23,299 nt of DNA from Bondarzewia mesenterica (GCA_004802705.1 SGPL01000386.1:1-23299), one strand, 5' to 3'; positions 10,535 through 19,446 are shown, counted from the stretch's first letter. Translations and numbers: made by a program. The notes: generated from the letters alone by a model not told the origin.

Positions 10535-10724
10535 TTGCTGATATCTACACCGATGACGCTGCTATCTGCCGTCACTCCGGTGCCCCTTGGTGCTTCTCCG
10601 AAGATTGGCTACCTTGGGCTCTTTGTTGCTTGGGTCAAAAAAGAACCCTCAAGCGCAACTGGATATGTCTATAGTCTCTAGTCTGGNTTCTGGTTCGAGT
10701 TCGGTTGTGGGAGCTTGATATAGT
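10535..10724 (-). promoter_or_regulatory. 5' leader and self-priming PBS, element A
   Basis: The untranslated leader lies between LTR2 and gag. Two nucleotides inside the LTR edge is TATATCAAGCT (minus strand, 10722-10712), the exact reverse complement of AGCTTGATATA at the inferred RNA 5' end in the LTRs. The sequence beside the LTR does not begin TGG, so an ordinary tRNA 3'-end primer is unlikely. There is no ATG on the sense strand in this leader, and an in-frame TAG at 10564-10562 closes the gag frame upstream. Confidence 0.7.
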
Positions 10725-11171
10725 TGTCAAGATGCCCTGGNTCTGGTGGCTNGACGTAGTCGTCGAGCNNGTTCTGGTGNCTGGNNNNAGNNNTNNAGNT
10801 NNNNNNNGTNCNTNNTAGTGGTGGTTCAGTTCGGGAGGGTTCATTCTGATGCTTAGATTGGGGCTAAGGTCGAGCTGAGATGGTGTCAGAAGCAGGGGCT
10901 GATACCCTGTGTTCTATTACATACGAGTCTGCGCTAATACAGAGCACAAGACCAAGTATATCAAGCTAGAGGTGAACAAAGCTACTGCGGAAGTATAAAT
11001 AGCGCCTACTGCGGCGCACGGATCATCGCTATATTTAGTACAAGGGCGCGAGTGATAGGAAGGATCGGGTAGGTAAAGGGATCGCGGCTGATCGGGCCGC
11101 CTCGTTAGAAGTGTAGGTAAGTGTGCGTCCAATCGAGAGAGAAAACAAATGTGCTAATGCGGTTCATAACA
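10725..11171 (-). repeat. LTR2 (shared middle LTR)
   Basis: 447 bp including a poorly resolved N-rich patch at about 10770-10817. It starts TGTCAAG and ends TTCATAACA. It serves as 5' LTR of element A and 3' LTR of element B. TATA core at 11001-10994 and inferred RNA start at 10967-10957, the same 34-nt spacing as LTR1. It is clearly closer to LTR1 than to LTR3. Confidence 0.92.
10957..11001 (-). promoter_or_regulatory. LTR2 TATA box and inferred transcription start for element A
   Basis: Intact TATTTATA on the minus strand is followed 26 nt later by AGCTTGATATA, the word complementary to the PBS at 10722-10712. A start-stop pair ATGTAA occurs a little downstream in the same RNA (about 10922-10917), but it is absent from LTR1. 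Confidence 0.65.
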
Positions 11172-11175
11172 ACTG

Positions 11176-11209
11176 CCCCCCCGCTATCCTCCTGTTGCCC
11201 TCAACAGGA
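11176..11209 (-). promoter_or_regulatory. Polypurine tract and hairpin, element B
   Basis: The G7 tract at 11182-11176 (minus) lies 4 nt from LTR2. The 8-bp-stem, 4-nt-loop hairpin is at 11190-11209, identical to that of element A. It lies 3 nt past the ORF3 stop at 11213-11215. Conservation in a copy whose coding sequence is heavily decayed is consistent with recent common descent and does not by itself prove function. Confidence 0.55.
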
Positions 11210-11212
11210 CCT

Positions 11213-12855
11213 CTAATCATTTCTATGTCCATAGTCATCGGGATCTACTGACCAGTCCTGATCGTAGGCGAGGCCNTCTGTNCCTCCTCGGTCATCATAG
11301 TGGTCCCTCNGNCNNTGAGNGGGGTCNATNGGTGCNTTGNNCTTGTCGAGGAGANGCTTTGGGCAAGCCCTAGTGAAGTGATTGACTGAGTTGCAGAGGT
11401 AGCACCTTCTGACTGGTCCACCATGAGGTTTTCCTGCTCCCCTCTTTGCCATCTGTATCTGACCATCGGGTATCTTCGTGATTTGAGGTTTAGCATACCT
11501 CTGATGTCCCCCACCCCTAATTCATGCTGCTTCTGCTGCATCTGCCTATTTGGCCTGCTCCAGGAGGTGAGGGGGAACCATGCCCACAAGGGAGGAGTTG
11601 GCAACCAGGGGTTCTATCCTGGCATTTGCGTTCGTGGCCTGGAGTCGTGCAGAGACATCCCACCTGTCGATAGTCAGGTGGAATTGGTGTTGTTCATGTT
11701 GTTCAATAGCGCGGCAGTCTTCCTTGATCTCGAGGGTCAGTGCATGATATGGGCAGACATCTGCGGTCAACCCTGGTTCACCTATCTGGCACAGAGCTCC
11801 TTCAATCTATGCGTATTGCTCCAAGGACATGATAGCATCGTGGAAGTCCTTCTCAGCCATAATGGTGTTGTCAGTGAGAAGGGGAGGAGGGTGTACTAGA
11901 AGAGCCGTGGTGGGGTGGCCATAGTGAATGACTCCCTCAGGTGTCAGTTCTATTTTCATGACAACTATGGGTAAGTCGAACCTTTCGATGAAGGAGGGTG
12001 TGGCATAGGTCTGGTCAGGAGACGGTGTCATGAGACGAGGTAGGTGCATGTAAGTGGTGAAGGAGGTGGGGCTTTGAGGTATGGGGGACGTATTGGTGGA
12101 TGCGTCTTCATGGGGGGGTGCTGGTGAAGAACGAGATGCGGGGAGAGGGGGAGCGGGACATTGTTGCCCCTGTGAAAAATTAGAGTCTTTTCACACTGGC
12201 AAGAGCCTCCCTCATATTTACCTGTCTCATAGCTAGCTCTTCCTATAGAGCTAGTGCAGATCTCCTTGCTTCTTCTGCAGCTGCTAGGGCCACAAGGGCC
12301 CTCCTCACCACCTCTTGCTGGCTTGCCTCCCACTGCGCCTCTGCTAGTCCTTTTAAGATCATCTGCCAGGCTGCTTCGTCCCAGTCTGCCTCTGCTGCTG
12401 CTTCCTGCATGGCCTGCCTGTGGCCTTCTTCTGTTATTGCCTCGAAGATTTCGAGGGCTTTAGCTGCTGCTTCTTCGAGGGCCTCGTCCTGCATGGCTCA
12501 TTGTTGTAACTCATCCCAGATATCATCATCATTGTGAGTTATGGGAGAGAGAGGCGGTGCATATTCTATGTCACTGTGCATTCTTAGTTCTGTGAGGGTT
12601 GCCTCATCGAGGTATTCCTGTTCTTCCAGGGTCTCATTCTATATGGGCGAGGGTGTTGCCTGTGGGCTAATGGTGGGGGAGGAAATGGGAGAGGAGGTGG
12701 GGGTGAGGGCGCTGAGGATGGACGACATATTAAGAGGGCTAAGGTTGATATTGCTAGTACTAGCTAAAGAATTGCAAGGTGTAAAAGAAAATTTATCATT
12801 CGACTGCAGAAACTGTGGAAAGAGAGGGAATTTGCCCCTTTCTTTATAGTCTTCA
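11213..12855 (-). pseudogene. ORF3, element B (decayed copy)
   Basis: Same layout as ORF3 of element A: acidic start, ATG at 12728 (MSSIL), Ala/Glu-rich coiled-coil-like segment at about 12490-12240, C tract at 12118-12112 with the frame change, second helical segment at about 11850-11600, and a zinc knuckle at 11404-11363 reading C-Y-L-C, then H, then C with spacing C-x2-C-x4-H-x4-C. The stop is at 11213-11215. The knuckle is fully resolved here, unlike in element A. Nonsense changes relative to A include TAG for CAG before NET (near 12640), TGA near 12498, TAG near 12245 and TAG/TGA near 11545-11520, nearly all C to T on the coding strand. Function unknown. Confidence 0.7.
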
Positions 12856-14535
12856 TCGTCCTCGACGATTGAATGATAACGCCGGAGGTGATGTGGAGCT
12901 TATCGCATGTGGGTGGTTTTTGTGGAATTCTTCGAAGATGTCTTGTGCATCTGCCATGTCTTCTTCAAGGTCTTCTCAGAACATCCACTCATCATCTGCG
13001 GGTGAATAACCCTTCCATTGGATCAGATATTGGAGGTTCCCATGGAACATGCGGGAATCTAATAGTGATTCGACCTCATATGCTTCCTCATTGTCAATGA
13101 GGTCAGGAGGGTTGGGTCTTTCGAAGTTTAGGCCATGTGCAACTGACTCTATGTATGGCATGATCAGGGATATGTAAAATACTGGGTGAATGTTCCACCC
13201 ATTCAACAGTTTTAGTCGAACATTTACAAAGAATAGGGTATCGAGGACCGTGAAGGGGCCATATCTCCAAGGCACGAGTTTCACCGAGGGGTGTGTAGTG
13301 GTGAGGTTCTTTGCTTCTAGCCACACTTCATCCACCTTCTGATACTTCTTGCTCATTTTTGGCCCCTTTCATGCCATCACCTGAGCCGCTAGCTGATGGG
13401 AAGCGATCGTGTCCTTTCTGATATCTTCTAGGCATTTTAGCCTTTGAGAGATTGCAGGAAGGGTGGAGTCTTCCAGTACCTTCGGTAATGACCGTGGGAT
13501 ATATCTCATGATTAGATCGAATGGTGCCTTCTTGGTCGATGAATGGACGGTGGAGTTATGGGCAAACTCTGCAGCTGGCAGTAGGTCTGCCCAGTCATCT
13601 CTTTGAAAGTTGCAGAAGATCCGTAGGAACTGTTCCAGTGACTAGTTGGTTCACTCTGTCTGTCCATCGGTTTGAGGGTGATAGGCCGTCGACATCACTT
13701 GTTTTATTCCTAGCTTCTTGCAAAGTTCCCTTGTAACTTTCACGGTGTACTGTGATCCTCTGTCTGAGATGATTTTGCTTGGCAGGCCATAATATCTCCA
13801 TATCTGATCCCTATAGAGGTCTGCTGTTTGTACCGCTGTGATGTTTTTATGGCATGGGGCAAACACCACACATCTTTTGATACATCGTGGTCTATGAAGA
13901 CTAATATCGAGTCAAAGCCTTTTGACAGTGGTAGGTCCATGATGAAGTCGGTCGAGACCACTTGAAATGGGAGTGCATGGATGTCGGCCAGTATGGGGAC
14001 TACTGGTATCTTCGCTCGGTTAGGCTGGTTTTTTGATGCTTGGCAGATTGCACATCCTTTGATGTATTCTTTAATGAATACCGTCATGCCTGGCCACCAA
14101 AAGTCCCTCTGCACTCTCTCCACTGTCTTCCACTCTCCTGGATGGCCCATGGCAGGTGGGTCATGGTGCTGCCAAACAATTTCTCGATGGAGGTCTTGGT
14201 CCTTTGGGACATAGATGCGCCCTCTGAATAGGATCAGGCCATCCTCCGTGTTCCATTCCTCTATTCCTTTTGATATTGTCCTAGGTCCAGCTGACTTTAT
14301 GAGTTTTAAGGCAAGAGCAATCTCGTTATCCATATCCTTCGAACCTCTGATCCGCTCCTTCAGGGAGGTTTTGACAGAATCTTCTCCGAACGTGAGCACT
14401 TTCACGAATAGCGCGCAGTCCAAGAGGACACATTCTTCATTGTCCGACCTTCCATCATCGAAGTCCGGTCGTCTGAACAGGCTGTCTGGCACACATTTTG
14501 TTCCTTTGATGTGATGAATTTCAAAATCGAACCAA
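12853..14535 (-). pseudogene. Integrase plus chromodomain, element B (decayed)
   Basis: Aligns throughout with the intact integrase of element A: HHDPPAMGH and CAICQASK zinc-binding residues, STDF, SDRG and GQTE core motifs, GPF segment, and chromodomain [17 protein letters not shown]. Breaks: a 2-nt insertion near 13872 after the FIDHDVSKD motif; TGA then TAG just after GQTE (about 13650-13640), replacing CGA and CAG; and TGA after DEWMF (about 12975). CpG sites present in A are repeatedly TpG or CpA here. Confidence 0.92.
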
Positions 14536-15742
14536 GTCAAGAAGAGCACCCATCGTGCCTGTCGGCAGTTTAGTTTGTGAGCGTCTTTGTAAAATGTCAG
14601 GTTTTTGTGATCCGAGTGGATTTGAATAGTGTGTTCTGAGCCCTCTAGGAAGTGTCTCCATGCTTCGAAGGCTCGAACGATCACCAGTAGTTCTCTGTCG
14701 TAGACATCGTAGTTTCGTTCCACCAGGGAAAACCCTTTAGACAGGTAGGCGCACGGGTGCCACTGCTCATCTTCCCCCCATTGTAGTAGAATTCCTCCTG
14801 TGGCAGTAAGCGAGGCATCTGTGTCGACCCTGAAAGGTTTTGTAGTGTCAGGCTGGATCAGTACTGGCGTGGATGTGAACACATTTTTTAGCACGTCAAA
14901 TGCTTTCTGCTGGGGTTCTTCCCAGTGCCAGGCGATGTTCTTTTTCATGAGGTCGTGCATGGGTTACGCAAGGTGGGCATACCCCTTGATGAAGCGCCAG
15001 TAAAAGTTGCCAAACCCTAAGAATGGTCGAACATCTTGTACCCTTCGAGGCATGGGCCAGTTAGAAAGCCCTTCGACTTTTATTGGGTCCATCTCTATCT
15101 TGTCATGGGAGATGATAAACCTCAAATAGTCCACCTTTTCAGCCTCGAAAGTGCATTTCTCGGGCTTGAGGAAGAGGTCGTTTCTCACTAGTCGACTGAG
15201 TATTTTGTTTACGAGCTCCCAATGCCTTTCCATGTGAATGGTTGCTACCAGGATGTCGTCCATGTAGATGATTACTTCCCCCGTCATGATTAGATCTTTG
15301 AAAAGCTCGTTCATCATGGTCTGAAATGTTGCCGGTGAGTTGGTCAGGCCGAAGAATATCACCATCGGTTCAAACAGTCCTCTGTTTGTTAGAAATGCTG
15401 CTTTCTCCTGGTCTCCTTCTTTGATATGGATATTGTTGTAGCCCCAATGGACATCCATTTTGGTGAATATGCGTTTGTCTTTTAGGCTTTCTATAATATC
15501 CGAGCTAAGCGGGAGAGGATATCGGTTCTTGATGGTGTGTTCGTTCAGTTTTTGGTAGTCTTGTACAGAGCGAAGCTTCCCATCCTTTTTCTTGACGAAG
15601 AAGAAGGGAGAGGCATAGGGCGACCTGGATGTCCTAATGGTCCCTCGCTTCAGATGCTCGTCTAAGAACTTGTCGAGTTCCGCCTGCTCATTTCTCGATA
15701 GGGGAATGATTTTTGTTGTGATCCCGTCGGGTGCCCCTGGTT
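14536..15742 (-). pseudogene. Reverse transcriptase and RNase H, element B (decayed)
   Basis: RT N-terminal part at about 15740-15460, core at 15458-14964 with GLTNSPATFQ and YMDD at 15266-15255, and RNase H at about 14960-14540 (DTDASLTATGGILL and YDVYDRELL), continuous with the integrase N terminus. The RNase H position that is a stop in element A is an Arg codon here. The frame breaks at the protease/RT linker (one base fewer than A near 15781), and TAA interrupts it near 14964-14966 between RT and RNase H. Because A and B carry different breaks in this region, neither is simply a copy of the other. Confidence 0.9.
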
Positions 15743-16447
15743 TCAGTTCAATCTTGTGGTCCCAGGTGCGGGGAGGGGGAAGTTTTGTGATGCTTCTTCT
15801 TCGAAGACCCGTCGGTGGTTAAGGTAGTGGGTGGGGATGGCTTCTTCTATCGATTTTTTTGGTTGGTCCTTCCCTGCCTCCTCTGCGAGTTTCTGCGAAA
15901 CCGAGGCCGCACTGATTTTTTCATCTGTCCCGCAGCTGCGAAGGATTTTTCGGAGCGATTGTTGATACTGCCAGTTTCGCCGGTTCCTTTCGCACCAATA
16001 TGGACAGTTCTGAAAGTGCAGATTTTCATTTCGCCAGTCAATTGTTGGGTTGTGTGTCCTTAACCAGGGGAGTCCCAGGATTATTTCATCGTCCCCTATG
16101 TCTGACACATACAGCCTCATCATTTCGACATGGTTATTGATTCGTAGCCGGAGGTAGACGAATTCCTTAATTCGTCCCAGGACATTTTCTGTGTTATCGA
16201 CATTTCGGATTTTGATTTCATTCCTGAGTTTGGTTGTTCTGAGCTTGTACTTTTGTACCGCTTTCCAATGAATGAATCTCCCGGTTGCTCCGCTGTCTAT
16301 CATTGCTTTTGTTTTGACGTTTTCAATGCCGCTTTGTGATATCCAAGATGTAATCTCCAATTGCTCTCCTTTGGTGGATTTTACAAATATGGAATTATCG
16401 TAGCAGCCCTTCGTCCAAAGCCACGCCTGGAACTTTGGACTCGTCAA
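15743..16447 (-). CDS. Retropepsin-like protease, element B pol N-terminal part
   Basis: 234 codons in the -1 frame relative to gag. Catalytic D51-S-G in AMIDSGATGRF, and the C-terminal DDEIILGLPWL segment near residues 115-126. The linker continues past the point where element A is frameshifted. It ends early because this copy has one base fewer near 15781 just after SQNFP. The expected role is cleavage of the Gag-Pol polyprotein. The first codon of the shifted frame is TTG overlapping the gag TGA; element A has an ATG one codon later where this copy has ACG. Confidence 0.88.
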   Translation of the reverse strand: MTSPKFQAWLWTKGCYDNSIFVKSTKGEQLEITSWISQSGIENVKTKAMIDSGATGRFIHWKAVQKYKLRTTKLRNEIKIRNVDNTENVLGRIKEFVYLRLRINNHVEMMRLYVSDIGDDEIILGLPWLRTHNPTIDWRNENLHFQNCPYWCERNRRNWQYQQSLRKILRSCGTDEKISAASVSQKLAEEAGKDQPKKSIEEAIPTHYLNHRRVFEEEASQNFPLPAPGTTRLN

Positions 16448-17946
16448 AAATCCTCTTGTTTCTCGTCGTCTTCCTCGCTGGACTCAGCGAGTGCTTCCCT
16501 TTCCTCTGTCGAGAGTTTCCTGATGACTTTCTTGAGCTCCTCTACGGTCATCTTCTTGCTTCCTCCTTCTTCTTTCGCTGCCTTAGTGCGGATATCGCGG
16601 TCTGGGCAGTCCCTGGCCCGATGTCCAGCTTTTCCGCACCTAAAGCAGCGGCCTTCGTCCATGTATTGCTTTTTGTCTTTGTCCGACAGGGTGTTGGTGG
16701 CCCGTACCCTTGCCTTCCCTTTCCACTCTCTCTTCTCCTTCCCTCTGTCTACATCCATAGCGTCCGGGTCGCGCGCCTTGCTTCCCCTAGGTACCCAGCT
16801 CCCTTTATCTTTTTGGGAGGGGTGGTGTCTGCCGAGGAATGACTGTAACTTACGCCACTGGTTGTCAGCGGTGGCCGCATCCTTGTACCAGTCCTCAATC
16901 TTGGTCGGTATTGGGTTCTTCCGGTAGACCTCTTTTACGATTGCTGGATTCAACGCTTCCATGAAGTACTCGATGAGCGCCGGGCTCTCCGTTATTTCGG
17001 ACTCTGATACTAGGTTTGCAAATTCAGCGATGAAATCGTCTGCTGTACGTCTCCCCTGTCTGATCTGAGACAGCTTTGTCCTAGCATTCGCTGCGACATT
17101 GGCGTCCGCAAATTGGGCGACGAAGCTGTCCTCAAACTTCTTCCAGGTCCCATAGTTGTCTTTCTTTTCGTACTCCTCTATCCGCAATCGTTTCCAAGTT
17201 TCGGCTGTCCCTCCTTCTAGGTAGGACAGGGCGAAAAGGACCTTCTTCTGCTCGTCCAGAACTCCGGCATCGTCCATAAACTCCTTTGGTTTCGCCCTAA
17301 AGTAGACCTTGCATTCTAGAATAAAGAGTCTGGAGTTTTCCCTCTGTCCATTGAACGGAGAGGGGGTCTTGACCTTTGGTCCTGATTTGTTGGCCGATGG
17401 TGTAGTTGCCATTCCTTGCGTCGGTGGGGGCGGCGGAGGTGGAGGTGGGTGCGGTGGTAATGGGTTGGGGATTTGTGGTTGACTGAGTTGTGGATTCGTG
17501 TTGGCAGGAGGGGGTGGTGGTGCGGGTGTAGGCGGTCCTTGACCTGGTCCTAGTGGTGGGACGGGGTTAACGACTTGTGGACTGTCGTGCAATTCTTGGT
17601 GAATGCTTGTTTGAGGGGATGAGATGGGCGGGCTATTGGATCGGGATGGTCCAGGTGGTATATTCCTTCTGTTTTCTGCGCGGAGTGCTGACGACGATGA
17701 TGGCGTTCCTCCCTGTATTTCGGTGGGTAGCGGTTCCCCTGTTTTGCGAAAGATCCAGGAGTGACGCTGGTCGTCGTAGTAGATNGGGTNGATGGGTNTC
17801 TCCTCGTCNTTGTGGGTGTCTGGGTGTGTNCTNGNGAGGTATGTCTTTAGCGATGCNCTGTATCTTCNGCCNGAGGGGATNTCAACCCCTGGTGGTAGGC
17901 NGCTTGTGGATNAAATGGTGGATTGATNTCCTGNAGACNGAGACAC
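16444..17946 (-). CDS. Gag, element B (intact frame)
   Basis: 500 codons without a stop. Residues ~1-90 are basic and conserved with element A. Residues ~90-185 are Pro-rich with runs of seven or more prolines. The Gag/capsid domain follows from about 185 (FNGQRENSRLFILECKV) to about 330. A CCHC knuckle is at about 434-447 (CFRCGKAGHRARDC), then a charged helical acidic tail to EEDDEKQEDF. Gag packages the element RNA and forms the particle. The frame opens with GTG; the first in-frame ATG is deep in the Pro-rich part (GMATTPS), so the true start is unresolved. N bases affect the first ~60 codons. The stop TGA lies in GATTTTTGACG, where a -1 slip enters protease. Confidence 0.93.
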   Translation of the reverse strand: MSXSXGXQSTIXSTSXLPPGVXIPXGXRYXASLKTYLXXTHPDTHXDEEXPIXXIYYDDQRHSWIFRKTGEPLPTEIQGGTPSSSSALRAENRRNIPPGPSRSNSPPISSPQTSIHQELHDSPQVVNPVPPLGPGQGPPTPAPPPPPANTNPQLSQPQIPNPLPPHPPPPPPPPPTQGMATTPSANKSGPKVKTPSPFNGQRENSRLFILECKVYFRAKPKEFMDDAGVLDEQKKVLFALSYLEGGTAETWKRLRIEEYEKKDNYGTWKKFEDSFVAQFADANVAANARTKLSQIRQGRRTADDFIAEFANLVSESEITESPALIEYFMEALNPAIVKEVYRKNPIPTKIEDWYKDAATADNQWRKLQSFLGRHHPSQKDKGSWVPRGSKARDPDAMDVDRGKEKREWKGKARVRATNTLSDKDKKQYMDEGRCFRCGKAGHRARDCPDRDIRTKAAKEEGGSKKMTVEELKKVIRKLSTEEREALAESSEEDDEKQEDF

Positions 17947-18137
17947 TTGCTGATATCTACACCGATGACGCTNCTATCTGNCNTCACTCCNGTGCCCCTT
18001 GGTGCNTCTNCGAAGATTGGCTACCTTNGGCTNTTTGTTGCTTGGGTNAAAAATGAACCCTCAAAGNGCAACTGGATATGTCTATAGTCTCTGGTCTGGG
18101 TTCNGNTTCGNNTTCNNTTGTGGNAGCTTGATATAGT
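17947..18137 (-). promoter_or_regulatory. 5' leader and self-priming PBS, element B
   Basis: Homologous to 10535-10724. TATATCAAGCT is at 18135-18125 on the minus strand, again 2 nt from the LTR edge and complementary to AGCTTGATATA in LTR3 (18349-18339). Several N bases are present, so the absence of an ATG cannot be proven here. Confidence 0.65.
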
Positions 18138-18561
18138 TNTCAAGNTGCCCTNGNTCTNGTGGCTNGACNNAGTNNTCNAGCNAGTTCTGNTGCCTGNTAN
18201 TNGCAGTTNNGNTNANGAGGGTTCNTTCTGANGCTTAGANTNGGNCTAAGGTCGAGCTGNGNTGNTGNCAGAAGCAGGAGCTGGTACCCTGTGTTCTATT
18301 ACGCATGAGTCTATGCTAATACAGAGCAAAAGACCAAGTATATCAAGCTAAAGAGAAGAGAAGCTGCTGCGGAGACATAAGTAGTGCCTTCTGTGGTGCA
18401 TGGACCATTGCTATATATTATACAAGGGCGCGAGTGATGGGAGAGATCAGATAGGTAAGGGAATCGTGGCTGATCGGACCGCCTTGTTAGAAGTGTAGGT
18501 AGTGGTGCGTCCAATCGTAGAAAAAGTGAGAAAATAAAATATGTCGGTACCGTTCATGACA
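18138..18561 (-). repeat. LTR3 (5' LTR of element B)
   Basis: 424 bp. It begins TNTCAAG (N at 18139) and ends TTCATGACA. The U5 side (18138-18280) is rich in N bases, and the U3 side is visibly more diverged than LTR1 versus LTR2. The TATA core has decayed: the plus-strand TATAAATA of the other LTRs reads CATAAGTA here (about 18376-18383). The inferred RNA start AGCTTGATATA is preserved at 18349-18339. Confidence 0.9.
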
Positions 18562-19131
18562 CTCTCTGTCACTCTGTCAACAGCTGACTCAGGTAAGTCT
18601 CTCAGCTGCTTGTCATGTGGCCCTCAGATGCTGATTTCCTTTGCAAAGACTTGCCGTCAGAATTTAAAATCTGCCACTGGCCCATCTCTAACATCGCAGC
18701 TCGTGCAGAACTCCTTGCCATTGTGAACACACACTGTGTCATTCCCATCCCAACGTATGACGTGTACAGAACCCTTGTATTCCCTAACCTTTATCGGTCT
18801 CACCTCATTGGCGCCTTGGTAGAAGTCCATTTCACCATCACCCATTGGAGCATTGGTCCCAAATGTGACCAATCTTCTAGTGATGCAGCTGACACGTACA
18901 CGGCTGACATTGTATCCATTTGCGTCATTGCCCCTCCTGAAGCTACAGGTCTGCATGCCTCAAAAATGCACGATCACGATGAAGGATCCATTTGCAGATG
19001 ACAACCATGACTTCAAAAAACTGCGTGCATTTCTCCGCAGGATGGGCAGAATGTGCTAGAACATCCCATTCATGGTACGTGTAGATCCGTGCTCTGAGTC
19101 ATTTGACATGTTGATGGATGCTGCCCCCTAG
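18562..19131 (+). pseudogene. 3' part of an unidentified fungal gene, truncated by LTR3
   Basis: A coding-like stretch starts directly at the LTR edge (frame LSVTLSTADS). It joins across a possible short GT..AG intron (18593-18627) to a frame DADFLCKDLPSEF and continues with VIPIPTYDVYRTLVFPNLY, GALVEVHFTITHWSI and DTYTADIVSICVIAPP. A frameshift near 18945-18975 moves to the frame with KDPFADDNHDFKKLR and LRRMGRM. A TAG follows at about 19056-19058, then NIPFMVRVDPCSESFDML, and the final TAG is at 19129-19131, with AATAAA right behind it. It resembles a conserved hypothetical protein type of Agaricomycetes, but I cannot name a family. The 5' end is absent. Confidence 0.5.
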
Positions 19132-19444
19132 TAATAAAATAGATGACCGTGGCACCGACCACCTGCTGTTGTGCTCCTTCTCAGGTTTCTTGTGCCTCCG
19201 CTCAATTTGCTACTATATTACACACTACTCTTACATCTCACACATTGTCAAATTTCCCTTAATAATTGTACTGTAGGAATATAATAAAAAATGTGGAAAA
19301 GCTCGCAAAAGATTGCGCAAGCAAGGTTGCTGCCGATGCAGTCAGCGCTCCCCTAGTTTATTGCCCCCTCATAATTGCGCCAGGCACTGAGCAACCTGGT
19401 ATATATGTGCAAACAAAAGAAACCCTTTCGGACTTTTAAAACAG
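19132..19444. other. Non-coding AT-rich spacer
   Basis: Follows the broken gene. AATAAA at about 19133-19138 could be its polyadenylation signal. I see no gene, repeat or structured RNA in the remainder. Confidence 0.5.
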
Positions 19445-19446
19445 TA

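Larger units (their letters stand above)
3336..18561 (-). mobile_element. Tandem Ty3/gypsy chromovirus array: LTR1-A-LTR2-B-LTR3
   Basis: Three direct LTR copies (3336-3752, 10725-11171, 18138-18561) enclose two internal regions of nearly equal length (3753-10724 and 11172-18137), both transcribed leftward. Each internal region encodes, in order, Gag with a CCHC knuckle, an aspartic protease, RT with YMDD, RNase H, integrase with HHCC and DDE residues, a chromodomain, and an extra ORF3. The protease-RT-RH-IN order places it in Ty3/gypsy (Metaviridae), and the C-terminal chromodomain places it among chromoviruses. Neither copy has an unbroken pol. The middle LTR is shared, so this is one array and not two independent insertions. 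Confidence 0.93.

Noticed and set aside
10700..10724. Conventional tRNA primer-binding site beside the 5' LTR
   Set aside because: The sequence adjacent to the LTR does not start with TGG or resemble a tRNA 3' end. The self-complementary 11-nt match explains it better.
16361..16927. 188-codon plus-strand open frame, also seen at 8948-9403, Ser/Leu-rich
   Set aside because: Antisense of the Gag tail and protease start. Its presence in both elements follows from gag similarity, not from independent selection.
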